Part shown: positions 9,301-19,024 of the stretch, one piece after another
How positions within the stretch are numbered: the stretch's first letter is position 1
Layout: every line of letters begins with the position of its first letter
NCBI GenBank assembly: GCA_964496575.1
Contig: CAZCAC010000015.1
Span: forward strand, 1 to 64,000
From: CAZCAC01 sp964496575
Lineage (GTDB): Bacteria > Planctomycetota > UBA1135 > GCA-002686595
Direction: 5' to 3'
DNA length: 64,000 bases
Notes under the pieces: model-generated
The model's input: the letters and a program-made list of their open reading frames with translations, nothing else
What the model was told of the DNA's origin: nothing
Databases searched by the model: none
Position numbers and translations under genes: made by a program

Positions 9301-9826
9301 CGTAGAGTCGCATCACCTCGCCGTCGTAGCTGCCGGCGACGTGGAACCACTTCGAGAGCCCCAGCGGGCTCGTGCCGCTGAGGTAGGTCATGAGGCCGTC
9401 CCCGTCGTCCGCGCCCTCGGAGGCGAGCGCCAGGCAGAAGCGGTCGCCGCGGTAGCCCAGGAGCCAGCCCTTCTCGAAGCCGCCGTTGTCCTGGATCACA
9501 CCGATGATTCCACCCCAGGTCTGGGCCCGGTCGACCGAGACCCACGCCTCGACGGTGAACGCCTCCTCCGGCAGCTCGGCGCGCGCCACGCTGTGGTGGA
9601 TCAACGCGCGATCGCCGGGGCGGGCGAGCAGCAGTGCGCTCCCGCCGCCGCCGGTGACCACCCTCGACGTGCTGGAGAGCTGGGCCGGCGATGCGCCGGC
9701 GAGGTCCTCGATCGCACTGTCGACGACGTGCTCGGGAGCGAAGTCCCAGTGGCTGATCAGGTCGTTCTTCGCGGCCTGCGTCGCGCCCAGGGTGGCGAGG
9801 AGCAGGAGGGCGATCGTGGCGGTCAT
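6383..9826 (-). CDS. Secreted LamG-LamG / methyltransferase-like / PQQ propeller fusion protein
   Basis: The protein has 1147 residues. Its start overlaps the upstream stop as ATGA. After a signal peptide (MTATIALLLLATLGATQA) come two LamG/concanavalin-like domains (about 25-225 and 255-430, with W-F/Y-H-V-x-G-S-x-D-G motifs) and a fibronectin-like segment (444-530). Next is a Rossmann segment (about 570-715) with VLDAGDGRLAAELARR, IVAVEADPKR and a later LLRPEGGVAIFG, the pattern of class I SAM methyltransferases. A PQQ-type propeller follows (770-1130) and the tail is Cys-rich (GCSCSD). A methyltransferase-like fold in an exported protein is odd because SAM is cytosolic; the domain may bind another ligand. 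It is the last gene of the five-gene operon. Confidence 0.75.
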   Translation of the reverse strand: MTATIALLLLATLGATQAAKNDLISHWDFAPEHVVDSAIEDLAGASPAQLSSTSRVVTGGGGSALLLARPGDRALIHHSVARAELPEEAFTVEAWVSVDRAQTWGGIIGVIQDNGGFEKGWLLGYRGDRFCLALASEGADDGDGLMTYLSGTSPLGLSKWFHVAGSYDGEVMRLYVDGRLEAESTAQSGAILYPRRAVYVVGAYQDDDENYPMSGLIGEIKVWGRAVPEEELARRHDALRATLPPPRTREDPVELLRWSPETLDGGPGPPALRLFGGTASPPTRIELDPPDGAFTVEATLMVEVPRTAGAAAASGHPSTWVLGCGGGRFRFGVRPEGEDSLGWTSSSASYEPFRWYHVVGSFDGGLTRLFVDGEPVGYSREAGSSLGALPGDIVLGVFEERTARHAFTGRLHELRLFDGALTEDEVRERFAEKRAVFPEPLELELGPYCRFRGDGTAEISFGTAEVTRAGIELSRPGEAVKRFESEGKGREHTVTLTDLAPSSVHFWRVLAELADGRHFASRSFVLDTAFDYEPDPLTGSSAPAPPDDELGALYTEAAEEILSRCPVNRGWCLVLDAGDGRLAAELARRSELKIVAVEADPKRRAAAREALLEAGLYGVRVSVHEDPGGELPYGDWFANLIVSDGLLRGRRPLHSHEEVARLLRPEGGVAIFGAPRKARGRFQDGDDLERWCVPTEGIVTSRFDGGALHWVVETRAPLEGVGEWSHQYADPGSTASSGDSTLAGDLTVQWFGRPGPRPMLDRGARNPAPLYAGGRLYIQGDRRLFGLDAYNGTILWTLEIPDLRRANLPRDCSNMVADAESLFVAIRDRCWRIDGQSGERTRILSLPDPGGTGGELHWGYLARVDDLLLGSAVLSTAPYRGAEGEWYDGTGAGEVRAVLSEALFALDPASAEQRWSYRGSPIVNSTMAIAGGHVYFVEDRAPHDESRRTGRLTAQTGADQYLVALELTTGEKLWERVFDFTSLSRMMYLQATDEVLLASGASDGYHLFAFDAQGGEPLWEHRQPFYRDHHGGALQHPVLLADQVVIDLKTIQLSSGKILREDLPTRRGCGTLSASANAIFFRDYSHGMWNVHTGVRHDWLGMRSSCWIGMIPAGGLLLCPEGSSGCSCSDPIQTSAAFRPVSAGETR

Positions 9827-11199
9827 CGCGCTTCTCCCTCGCCGGCTTCGGTGAACGCGTGGATCGTCCCGCGGTCGGTGCTGACGAAGAGCGCCCCGCG
9901 CGCCGCGGCCAGCGAGTAGGCGCGCCCCTCCACCGGGGCTCGCCAGCGCTCCTCGCCGTCCCTCGCGCCGTAGGCGGCCACCACGTCGTCTCCGCCCGCG
10001 AAGAGCAGCTCGCCGGAGAGGATCAGGTCGAAGGGCTCGTCGCAGGGAATCCGCCAGCGGACGCAGGCGCGCAGCTCGCCGGCGAGCCGCTGCAGCTCCC
10101 GGCCGATCTCGACCAGCTCCTCCTGCAGCTCCTCGGCGCGGCCGGGGCTCGCGGTGGCGAGCTCCTCGGTGAGCCTCGTCCGCGCTCCCTCGGCCTCGCT
10201 CCGCTCGCCGAGCAGCTCGAGGTAGTGCCCGCGGTCGAGGCACGTGAGCTCGCGGCTCGTGTGCAGCCACGCCAGCGAGCGTCGCACGATCATGCGGGTC
10301 CCGGAGAAGCTGGCCACCTGCTCGGCGGAGTTCCCGCTCGACTCGGAGAGCTCGCCGGTGCGGCCGGGGCCGTGAATCAGCCTGTTCTCGCCGACCAGGA
10401 GCGCCCAGGTTCCGCCCGCGCCCGCCAGGTTGCGCAGCCGCTTCCCGCTCGAGCGCTCGAAGACCACCGGCGCCGCGCGGCTGATCGGCAGGTAGAGGTT
10501 CTGTTCGCCGGCCAGCAGGTAGCCCTGCGGGACGAGGCCCTCCAGTTCGTGCTTCCACTCCTCGCGCCCGTTCCGGGCGGAGAGCGCGGTGAGGTAGACC
10601 CCCTCGGAGGGGAAGAGACCCGCGCTGCAGTAGGCCGTGCCGTCCTCGACCACGACGCTGCTGCGAATCGGCCAGAGGGAGATCATCCGCCCGTTGCCGG
10701 GGACGCGTCGATCCTCCGGCGCGGGTCGATGTCGCCACCGCTCCTCGCCGTCCTTCGCATCGAGGCAATAGACGTTGCCGTCGTCGGAGCCGAAGTAGAT
10801 CCGATTGCGCCACCAGGTGGGGGCGAAGCGCACCGGGCCCTCGGCGAAGAAGCTCCAGCGCTCGGCTCCCGTATTCGCGTCGAGGCAGACCAGCCGGTCC
10901 TCCGCGGAGGAGCCGAAGAAGAGGGCCCCGTCCGCGACCACCACCGGGTGCGCGCGGTCGAACCACAGGCGCGGCTCGAGGTTCTCGACCTTGTTGTAGG
11001 CGTCGCGCTTCGCGGGGCCGGGCCAGGCCGGCCGTGGTGCCGCCCCGCCTCGCCACGTCCAGGCCGGCGCGAGCGGCAGCTGGAGCTCCGTCCGGGCGAT
11101 CCCGCTGCGCGCCGGATCGCCGCGGTGCGTCGGCCAGTCCCCGGCGGCCGACGTTCCGGCGAGCCCGAGGGAGAGAGCCGCGGCGAGCGCGAGGATCAT
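9823..11199 (-). CDS. Secreted PQQ-type beta-propeller protein with coiled-coil insertion
   Basis: The protein has 458 residues. The ATG at 11199 overlaps the ABC ATPase stop (ATGA) and begins a signal peptide (MILALAAALSLGLAGTSAA). GDWPTHRGDPARSG follows, the usual opening of planctomycete PQQ/BamB-like propellers. Blades repeat as A-x-x-G-x-x-Y/F...L-D-A-x-x-G-E-x-x-W. Around residues 315-365 a Glu/Arg-rich helical stretch, a probable coiled coil, interrupts the propeller. No PQQ dehydrogenase catalytic residues are recognisable, so a scaffold or sensor role is likelier than catalysis. It is translationally coupled on both sides. Confidence 0.77.
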   Translation of the reverse strand: MILALAAALSLGLAGTSAAGDWPTHRGDPARSGIARTELQLPLAPAWTWRGGAAPRPAWPGPAKRDAYNKVENLEPRLWFDRAHPVVVADGALFFGSSAEDRLVCLDANTGAERWSFFAEGPVRFAPTWWRNRIYFGSDDGNVYCLDAKDGEERWRHRPAPEDRRVPGNGRMISLWPIRSSVVVEDGTAYCSAGLFPSEGVYLTALSARNGREEWKHELEGLVPQGYLLAGEQNLYLPISRAAPVVFERSSGKRLRNLAGAGGTWALLVGENRLIHGPGRTGELSESSGNSAEQVASFSGTRMIVRRSLAWLHTSRELTCLDRGHYLELLGERSEAEGARTRLTEELATASPGRAEELQEELVEIGRELQRLAGELRACVRWRIPCDEPFDLILSGELLFAGGDDVVAAYGARDGEERWRAPVEGRAYSLAAARGALFVSTDRGTIHAFTEAGEGEAR

Positions 11200-11864
11200 G
11201 ACACCGGCTCCTCGATGAGGCGTCCGCCACAGATGTCGAGGACTCGATCGTCGACCTTCCACGGCAGCGGATCGTGGGTGACCAGCAAGACGCTGCCTCC
11301 CTCCCGGTGGTACTCGTCGAGCAGCTCGAGCACTCTCCGGGCGCTCTCGCGGTCCAGGTTGCCGGTCGGCTCGTCGGCGAGGAGCAGCGCGGGGCGATTC
11401 AGGAGGGCGCGCGCGAGCGCCACGCGCTGCCGCTCACCGGCGGAGAGCTCCGCGGGCCGGTGCGTGCGACGGTGCTGGAGATCGAGACGTTCGATCAGCT
11501 CGTGCGCGCGACGCCGTCGCTCCTGCCGCGGCATCAGGTGACGCGTCATCAGGACGTTGTCGATCACGTTCAGGTAGGAGACGAGGTGGAAGAGCTGGAA
11601 GACGATGCCGACGTGCTCCGCCCGGAAGCGAGCTCGGGCCCGCTTGCTCATCTCCCAGAGGTACTCGCCGTGGACCACGATCTGCCCGCTGGTCGGCCGG
11701 AGGAGGCCACCGATCATCATCAGCAGCGTGGTCTTGCCGCTGCCGCTGGGACCGCGGACGCAGACGAACTCCTCGTCGTCGAGCTCGAAGCTGATCTCGT
11801 CGACGGCGGCGATCTCCTCGCCCGCCAGGAAGAAGCGCCGGCTGAGGTCGTGGGCCCGGATCAT
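11196..11864 (-). CDS. ABC transporter ATP-binding protein (LolD/MacB type)
   Basis: The protein has 222 residues. Walker A is GPSGSGKT, the signature is LSAGERQR, Walker B is ALLLADEP and the D-loop is TGNLD, so all ATPase motifs are intact. The length and TGNLD sequence fit the MacB/LolD/FtsE group, which pairs with FtsX-type permeases and drives mechanical work or lipoprotein and peptide export rather than bulk transport. The ATG overlaps the permease stop (ATGA), making the two genes an obligate pair. The signature has A in place of the commoner G (LSGGE), a tolerated change. Confidence 0.9.
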   Translation of the reverse strand: MIRAHDLSRRFFLAGEEIAAVDEISFELDDEEFVCVRGPSGSGKTTLLMMIGGLLRPTSGQIVVHGEYLWEMSKRARARFRAEHVGIVFQLFHLVSYLNVIDNVLMTRHLMPRQERRRRAHELIERLDLQHRRTHRPAELSAGERQRVALARALLNRPALLLADEPTGNLDRESARRVLELLDEYHREGGSVLLVTHDPLPWKVDDRVLDICGGRLIEEPVS

Positions 11865-13015
11865 GCGGCCTCCAGGTCGCGCAGGCAGAGCGCCGGGTCG
11901 AGACGCACCGCCAGCGCGGTGGGCACCAGGCTGGAGACCACGGCGAAGAGCGGCGCCAGGAAGAGCGCCAGCGGGAAGAGCGCGAGGTCCAGGCCGATCG
12001 CGTCCCCGGTCAACGGGAACACCCCGGGCGCTTCCTCGACGGCGAGCCACGAACCGAGCAGGTAGCCGAAGATGGCGCCGATCACCCCGATCGCGGCCGC
12101 CTTGCCGAGGAAGACGGTGGCGATCCAGCGCGAGCCGTGTCCCAGCGCGCGCATCAGCCCGATCTCCTTGCGACGGTCCCGCACGTTGAGCGCGGCGAGG
12201 AAGGCGATCCAGATGCCCGAGGCGAGCACCACCCACGGCAGGATCAGGGCGCCGTACTCCTCCGACAGGCGGCGCTGGTCCTTCCGCGCCTCCGCGATCG
12301 CGGAGGCGCGCACCACCTTGCCCTCGGAGAGCACCTTTCCGAGCTCCTCGCGCAGCCTGGCCAGGTTGTCCACTCCGGGCAGCGCGCAGTAGCACTCCAG
12401 GGCCTGGATCTCGTTGATCCGACCGGGCTGGCCGAGCACCTGCTGGGCGTCCTCGAGGCTCGTCCAGATCCTGATGTCGTCGAGGCTTCCCGACTCCGCG
12501 AGCGTGTTCGCCACGGTGAACTCGCGGCCTCGCCAGGCGAGCATCGCGCCCTCTTCCAGACCCAGGCACCGAGCCACCTCGAAGCCGACGTAGATCTCCC
12601 CGGGAGGCACCTCGAAGATCATCGAGCTCTTCGCCTTGCCGGTCGGGGTCACCTCGCTGCTGATCCCGGTCCAGAGCACCTCCTGGTCCTCGATCTCCAC
12701 CCGCTCGATCAGCATCGCCAGGAGGTGGTTGTAGGAGAGGTCCCCGCGGGCCGCGAAGCGTGCGGCGGCGTCGCCCGGCAGGGTCCCCGGCGAGTATCCG
12801 CGGGACCAGTAGGAGACCATGTCGGTCTCCGCGGGCACGATTCGCAGATTGTATCCGAGATTCCGCATCACTCGAGTGGTCTCCCGCTCGGCCGCGCGCT
12901 CGGCGGTGAAGTACGCCACCGGCAGGGCGACCGCGGTCACCACCGCCAGCAGGGAGAGCAGGGTCTGCGTCCGGCGGTGCAGCGCTTCCTGGAGGATCAG
13001 CCTCGGCGTGTTCAT
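11861..13015 (-). CDS. FtsX/MacB-family ABC permease
   Basis: The protein has 384 residues. One N-terminal membrane helix (about 14-36) is followed by an extracytoplasmic domain of some 215 residues. Three C-terminal helices follow, near residues 262-282, 312-332 and 345-370, with LNVRDRRKEIGLMRALG between the second and third elements, the hallmark of FtsX-type permeases. The ATG overlaps the stop of the upstream tail-anchored protein gene and the stop overlaps the ATPase start. Two exported propeller proteins downstream suggest the complex acts on, exports or is regulated by them. The substrate is unknown. Confidence 0.88.
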   Translation of the reverse strand: MNTPRLILQEALHRRTQTLLSLLAVVTAVALPVAYFTAERAAERETTRVMRNLGYNLRIVPAETDMVSYWSRGYSPGTLPGDAAARFAARGDLSYNHLLAMLIERVEIEDQEVLWTGISSEVTPTGKAKSSMIFEVPPGEIYVGFEVARCLGLEEGAMLAWRGREFTVANTLAESGSLDDIRIWTSLEDAQQVLGQPGRINEIQALECYCALPGVDNLARLREELGKVLSEGKVVRASAIAEARKDQRRLSEEYGALILPWVVLASGIWIAFLAALNVRDRRKEIGLMRALGHGSRWIATVFLGKAAAIGVIGAIFGYLLGSWLAVEEAPGVFPLTGDAIGLDLALFPLALFLAPLFAVVSSLVPTALAVRLDPALCLRDLEAA

Positions 13016-14175
13016 CGAGGACGGGTCCGCAGCAAGACCGTGATGCTGATCAGCACGCTCAGTCCGGCGATCACCGAGAAGGCGATCATCAGGTTGCGCA
13101 GCGCGGCGCCGCCCCGGGTGCTGCGCACCGGATCCGCGGGAGGGGGCGGTGGCCCGGCCGCGAGCTCGGGCGTTCTCGGGGTCTCGGCGGGCAGGACCAC
13201 CTCCTCCCGGTAGGCGAGCAGCAGCTCGTCGACCGAGGCGGGGGCGGCGCCGACCCCTCCGCGGGGACCACGATGAGCGAGGATCGAGGTGATCTCCGAG
13301 CGGACCCGCGGGTTCTCGGGATCGAACCCCAGTCGATCGGCCGCGTGCTTCCGCGTCGCCTCGTCCCAGCGCAGCGGAACGCGCTTGCCCCTCATCCACG
13401 AGCGGTCGAGGTCGCACTCGCACGAGAGCCCGGCGGTGGCCAGGATCCCGAATAGCGTCTCGCGGTCCAGCGTCGCCTCGCGCAGGAGCGGGCCGGCCAG
13501 GCGCCCGCGCCCCAGGAGAACCGCCGCCGCCGGCGTCTCGCGCTCCACGTCATCGAGCCCGAGCGACCAGCAGAACACGCGTTCGAGCTCGCGCTCGGCC
13601 GCCCCGATCACCAGCAGCTCGGGTGGGCTGCCGACGTCCTTGGGCATCTGGTCCAGGATCCCGCCGAGCCGTCGGAAAGCCTCGTCGATTTCGTCGCGGC
13701 CGCGCGCGTTCTCGACGGAATCGGAACCCTCGACGAGGATCACCGCGCAGAAGCTATCCACCAGGAGCTCCCCGAGCCGCGCTCGGGTGGGGGAGTACAC
13801 GATCGAATCGAGCAGACGACTGGACCGGGCCCCGGGGGCGTCGCCGGGACCGATCCACGGCAGGGCCAGCTCCCTTCCCTCCGGACCGATCAGGGCAGCG
13901 AAGGGGAACTCCTGCACCTGGTGGCGCTGGAGGCGAACCGCGTCGATACGCTCGAGGTGTTCGTCGGGGTCCAGCAGGCGCCCCTGCACGTTCGAGTCAC
14001 CGAGCACCGAGGTGAAGAGGCTCGAGAGCTCCTCCCGTCGACCGGCATCGTCCGCCGCGTCGACGTAGCACACCAGCTGGTAGGCGGGATCGCCGAGGTC
14101 GACGAACGCGACGTCCCTGACCGTGTATTGACACGGCAAGGCGAATGTCAGGGAGGTCAGGGCGGGCCAGAACAT
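13012..14175 (-). CDS. Uncharacterised tail-anchored protein heading the FtsX/PQQ operon
   Basis: The protein has 387 residues and I do not recognise a family. GGGAGCGG precedes the ATG. There is no signal peptide. The bulk looks like a soluble alpha/beta region, followed by a Pro-rich stretch (about 330-345) and a single C-terminal membrane segment (about 358-378) ending in Arg residues. It would therefore be tail-anchored with its main domain in the cytoplasm, next to the ATPase side of the transporter. Its stop overlaps the permease start (ATGA). A regulatory or adaptor subunit is a reasonable guess only. Confidence 0.65.
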   Translation of the reverse strand: MFWPALTSLTFALPCQYTVRDVAFVDLGDPAYQLVCYVDAADDAGRREELSSLFTSVLGDSNVQGRLLDPDEHLERIDAVRLQRHQVQEFPFAALIGPEGRELALPWIGPGDAPGARSSRLLDSIVYSPTRARLGELLVDSFCAVILVEGSDSVENARGRDEIDEAFRRLGGILDQMPKDVGSPPELLVIGAAERELERVFCWSLGLDDVERETPAAAVLLGRGRLAGPLLREATLDRETLFGILATAGLSCECDLDRSWMRGKRVPLRWDEATRKHAADRLGFDPENPRVRSEITSILAHRGPRGGVGAAPASVDELLLAYREEVVLPAETPRTPELAAGPPPPPADPVRSTRGGAALRNLMIAFSVIAGLSVLISITVLLRTRPR

Positions 14176-14506
14176 CCGCTCCCATCATACCGTCTGGGGC
14201 GTTCCGGACGGGCCACCTCGGCGCGGATCGCGTACGGGGCGACGAGCGCGGGGGAGGGGGTGCCCACCCCGCTCCCAACACCGAACGCCCCGTTCCCTCC
14301 AGGAGCCGATCGAGGGGTGAAACCAGGAGGTCCCCGGGTCGTTTACGGGGTGGAATCACCCGAGACCGCACGGATCTCACTCTCCTGTATCCGGAGCAAG
14401 CGCCTCGGGCCCACCTGGTCAGCCAGCAGGGGTGCGGCCGCCAAGGGCCCGGGGCGCCCCTTCGTTTCTCGCCGCGGAGCTCTCGCCTCGGACGCGGGAC
14501 GGGACG
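14176..14506. other. Intergenic region upstream of the five-gene PQQ/ABC operon
   Basis: No credible gene on either strand; frames that stay open here have the composition of non-coding GC-rich DNA. The region must hold the promoter of the minus-strand operon starting at 14175, but I cannot point to convincing -35/-10 boxes. No tRNA-like or riboswitch-like structure is seen. Confidence 0.4.
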
Positions 14507-14860
14507 CTACTCGCTCTTGGGGCGCCGGCCTCGGGGCAGGTTCGCCTTGGGAGTCCGGTAGCCGGACTTCTCGAGGAACTCCACCAGGGGCTTGCGCGCG
14601 TCCGCCAGGACGTGCCGGAGGGCCGTGTCGCCGTGACTGCCCGCCGTATCCAGCGCGCGGTCGATGGCTCGGAGCGCGGCGATCGCGCTCTTCATCGGGG
14701 GGGACTTTTGCATGTCTCTTGCCGCCTGCCTCGCCTTCACCTGGCGAATCCGATCCTGGAGATCACTGATCAGCTCCTGATCCGTGCGCCGCCGCCGCTT
14801 TCTTCCACTGTCCTTGGCCGCGGCCTTCTTGGTCGTGACCTTGCTCTTTTTCTTGGCCAT
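14507..14860 (-). CDS. Small Lys/Arg-rich protein with AT-hook-like C terminus
   Basis: The protein has 117 residues. The ATG at 14860 is chosen because the basic N terminus (MAKKKSKVTTKKAAAKDSGR) starts there; sequence upstream lacks coding character. Residues 1-27 are almost all Lys, Arg and Ala. A helical, possibly coiled-coil region follows, and the C terminus is ANLPRGRRPKSE, resembling the R-G-R-P core of AT-hooks and H-NS-type DNA-binding tails. This suggests a nucleoid-associated or RNA-binding protein, by composition only. It is divergent from the CBS gene across 443 bases. Confidence 0.6.
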   Translation of the reverse strand: MAKKKSKVTTKKAAAKDSGRKRRRRTDQELISDLQDRIRQVKARQAARDMQKSPPMKSAIAALRAIDRALDTAGSHGDTALRHVLADARKPLVEFLEKSGYRTPKANLPRGRRPKSE

Positions 14861-15303
14861 CTTGGTCGCCTGGAATCCTCCTGAGAGGGACGGAATAGAG
14901 CCCACCATCGAGCGGGTCGGAATCGCCACGCATGGCGAGGCATTCGAGCCTTCGTCTCGAGGGGGTTTTTCCCCGGAGTACTGCCCGAACCGGCGGATAT
15001 CCTGTCCGCCGGAATCCGGTAATTCAACGGCCGGAGGCGAGAAAATAGTCGTGCCGAGGCCCGGATTCTCCCCCGGCGGGATCGGCCCGGTGGGCCTTTC
15101 CCGGAGAGCGAGCCCGGGGTCGGACTCCCCCGCGGATGGCGTTCTCCTCGAAATGGCGCGAATCTGCGGGCGGGCGGGGGCGGGAGCAGCCCTCGCCGCG
15201 CGGCGGGAACCGACCATTCCGATTCGTCGACACGAGTCGAGATCGGGCCTATTCTGCTCGTGCTTCTCCTAATCTTCGTCACGCCTAGCGCTCGCTGAAG
15301 CCG
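14861..15303. other. Divergent intergenic region between the Lys-rich gene and the CBS-domain gene
   Basis: I see no gene here. It is locally less GC-rich than its surroundings around 15020-15060 (ATTCAACGG, GAAAATAGTC), as promoter DNA often is, but clear boxes cannot be assigned. No SD of note precedes the CBS start at 15304. Confidence 0.35.
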
Positions 15304-15954
15304 ATGTTGATCCGTCACTTCATGACCCGGCAAGTGGTCACCCTGCCCGCCGAGATGTCCTGCATAGAGGCCTGGGGCGAGTTCCAGGATCACGGACTCC
15401 GGCGAACGCCGATCGTGCGCGAATCAGAAGTGATCGGCATGATCACCGACCGCGATCTGATGCGCATCCTGCCGTGGACCGTCGGCGACCTGGAAGAGGA
15501 GGGGGCCAGGGACCGCCAGGAGCTGCCCTTGAGCCGGGTCTGCAAGAAGAAGCTCATCGCGGTCGCGCCTACCGATCACCTCGAGACCGCCGCCCGCTCG
15601 ATGCTGGAGCACAAGATCGGGGGCCTGCCCGTGCTCGATTCGAAGCGCCTGGTGGGGATCATCACCGAGAGCGATCTGTTCAGGATCTTCCTGCGCCTGA
15701 AGCTGGAGACGAACGCCGTGAGGCTCTCGCTACACTGGACCCGGGAGCCCGAGACGATGCCCGATCCCTCACCGCTGGCGATGACCTGCGGAGTCGAGAT
15801 CCGGGAGTTCATGCGTCATCCCGGGCCCACCGAGGGAACCCTGGTCGACCTCCGGGTGATCGGAGAGGGGATCGACACGTTCCTGGCGCGCCTCCTGGGC
15901 GCGGGTTTCCTCCTGCTCGATCGCGAGGAACCAGGGGAGACGGCTCAGCCTTGA
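15304..15954 (+). CDS. Tandem CBS-domain protein with C-terminal ACT-like region
   Basis: The protein has 216 residues. Two CBS motifs span about 1-60 and 75-135: HFMTRQVVTL...VIGMITDRDLMRI and KKLIAVAP...LVGIITESDLFRIF. Paired CBS domains bind adenine nucleotides and sense energy state. The tail (about 140-210) has the beta-alpha pattern of ACT-like ligand domains seen in AcuB-type proteins. The stop overlaps the TTG start of the YihY gene (TTGA), so this soluble sensor may control that membrane protein. There is no catalytic domain. Confidence 0.85.
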   Translation: MLIRHFMTRQVVTLPAEMSCIEAWGEFQDHGLRRTPIVRESEVIGMITDRDLMRILPWTVGDLEEEGARDRQELPLSRVCKKKLIAVAPTDHLETAARSMLEHKIGGLPVLDSKRLVGIITESDLFRIFLRLKLETNAVRLSLHWTREPETMPDPSPLAMTCGVEIREFMRHPGPTEGTLVDLRVIGEGIDTFLARLLGAGFLLLDREEPGETAQP

Positions 15955-17066
15955 AGAAGCTCGTCTGGCGCCTGATCAAGATCCCGTTCCTGACCATCCG
16001 CGACTTCGTGCGGGCGCTGGAGCGCCACGCCCTGTTCACGCACGCGGCGGCGACCGCTTTCTTCCTGTTCCTGTCGTTGCCGCCCGCGCTGCTCGCGCTG
16101 GTCTCGCTGGTCGGTCTGATCCCGATCGAGGAGTGGAGCGAGGCGACGAGCGCGGAGTTCCTCAGGGAGAGCCGGGCCCTCCTGGCGCGCTTCGCCCCGC
16201 CCACCACCGCGGCGGCGCTGGGCAACCTGCTGGAGTTCCACCTCCGACCGCTCTTGACCCAGCTGCAGGATCTCTCGCCCGATCAGCTCGTGGTCCACAT
16301 CGGCGACCTGCTGGAGCGGACGATGCCTCCCGATCTCGCGCGGACGATGACCGGGATCGCGGAGAACATCCTCGGGAACCCCCACCCCGGCCTCCTGACG
16401 ATGAGCTTCATCGTCATCCTCTGGTCCGCCAGCGGGGCGACCCGAGCGGCGATGCGGGCGCTGACCGTGATCTACGAGGTCCGGAGCAGGATCTGGATCT
16501 CGCGCAAGACGATCTCGGTGCTCCTGACCGTCGGCTTCCTGGCGGTCTGGACCGTCACCATCGCCCTGATCCCGGTGTCGAACACCGTGGCCAGCGCGAT
16601 CGTGGGTCACTTCGGTCTCGACGAGGGCGTGCGTCTCGTCTGGTCCGCGATCAACTGGGGCGTCGGCGCGCTGGTGCTCCTCTTCACCGCGCTCCTGATG
16701 AACCGTTTCGGTCCCGACGTCGCCCTGCGTCTCCGGACCGTCCTGCCCGGGTGCCTCTTGACGGTGACGCTCTGGGTGCTGCTCTCCTATCTGCTGGGGC
16801 ACTGGATGGGGAGCCGCTGGTCGAGCTACAACGCGACCTACGGAACTCTGGCGGTGGTTATCGCCTTGCTCCTGTGGTGCTACCTGATCTCGCTGGGGCT
16901 GCTGCTCGGCGCCGAGCTGAACACGGCCCTCCTGGTCCTGAGGGCGCGCCTCCGCGGCGACCATCCCGACGCGGGAGGCGAGGAGGAGACTCGCCGGGTG
17001 ATCGAGATGGCGGTGGTCCGGAAAGCCCGCCGAAACGAGCGACCTGACGGGGAAGAAAAGGAGTAG
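15951..17066 (+). CDS. YihY/BrkB-family inner-membrane protein
   Basis: The protein has 371 residues. TTG is taken as the start because it overlaps the CBS stop, has AGGGGAG upstream and places the conserved FVRALERHALFTHAAATAFFLFLSLPPALL segment at the N terminus. About six membrane segments follow, with the family features W-S-A-S-G-A-T-R-A and Y-x-x-x-Y-G-T-L-A near residues 155 and 295. The family was once called RNase BN; its role is unsettled (envelope function or transport). The C-terminal 35 residues are charged and cytoplasmic. The gene ends 128 bases before thiC. Confidence 0.87.
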   Translation: MKKLVWRLIKIPFLTIRDFVRALERHALFTHAAATAFFLFLSLPPALLALVSLVGLIPIEEWSEATSAEFLRESRALLARFAPPTTAAALGNLLEFHLRPLLTQLQDLSPDQLVVHIGDLLERTMPPDLARTMTGIAENILGNPHPGLLTMSFIVILWSASGATRAAMRALTVIYEVRSRIWISRKTISVLLTVGFLAVWTVTIALIPVSNTVASAIVGHFGLDEGVRLVWSAINWGVGALVLLFTALLMNRFGPDVALRLRTVLPGCLLTVTLWVLLSYLLGHWMGSRWSSYNATYGTLAVVIALLLWCYLISLGLLLGAELNTALLVLRARLRGDHPDAGGEEETRRVIEMAVVRKARRNERPDGEEKE

Positions 17067-17117
17067 ACTTCGCCCCTTCTGCTCTCCCCGCGTCCGCCGC
17101 GGAGAGCTCCACCGATC

Positions 17118-17193
17118 AGCTGGGGGCGACGCACCAGGGGCGTCTGAGATGCACCCCTCGAACCTGAACCGGATCATGCCGGCGTAGGAAAGC
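17118..17193 (+). promoter_or_regulatory. TPP riboswitch (THI element) controlling thiC
   Basis: The conserved aptamer pieces appear in order: P2 GGGGGC pairing with GCACCCC, P3 GACGC pairing with GCGTC, the core CTGAGA at 17144-17149, ACCTGAACCGGATCATGCCGG (17162-17182) for P4/P5, and the closing CGTAGG. P1 is short (GCT with AGC at 17191-17193). The thiC ATG begins only two bases after P1, and the AGGA in the closing strand is the obvious SD. TPP binding would therefore hide the ribosome-binding site directly, implying translational control with no separate expression platform. Confidence 0.95.
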
Positions 17194-17194
17194 G

Positions 17195-18859
<1,665 letters not shown>

Positions 18860-18947
18860 GTGCGCGGGGCGCGCTGGAGGTGGACGGGGGGGGCCAATCC
18901 CGGTGTGGCGTTCGCCGCAGGTGAACGGGAATGACCCGATACCAGGG

Positions 18948-18978
18948 CCTTACGCCCGCACCTTACCCAGAACCTTAC
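18948..18978 (+). promoter_or_regulatory. Three CCTTAC direct repeats upstream of the TonB receptor gene
   Basis: CCTTAC occurs at 18948, 18961 and 18973, spacing 13 and 12 bases, within the 165-base gap before the receptor. Direct repeats at slightly more than one helical turn could be an activator site, but chance is not excluded. A further 11-mer, TAGACTTCGCC, sits at 19011-19021 directly before the ATG. Confidence 0.25.
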
Positions 18979-19024
18979 ACCGCGCTCTCACGCTCACTCC
19001 TTCCGAGCGCTAGACTTCGCCGCC

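Noticed and set aside
6383..11230. One continuous 1615-residue minus-strand protein
   Set aside because: The upper part is the out-of-frame shadow of the propeller gene at 9823-11199; the real start is the ATG at 9826, marked by a signal peptide and an ATGA overlap.
17064..17074. TAGACT as the thiC -10 promoter box
   Set aside because: It overlaps the YihY stop codon and no -35 box at proper spacing is visible; kept only as a shared-motif observation.
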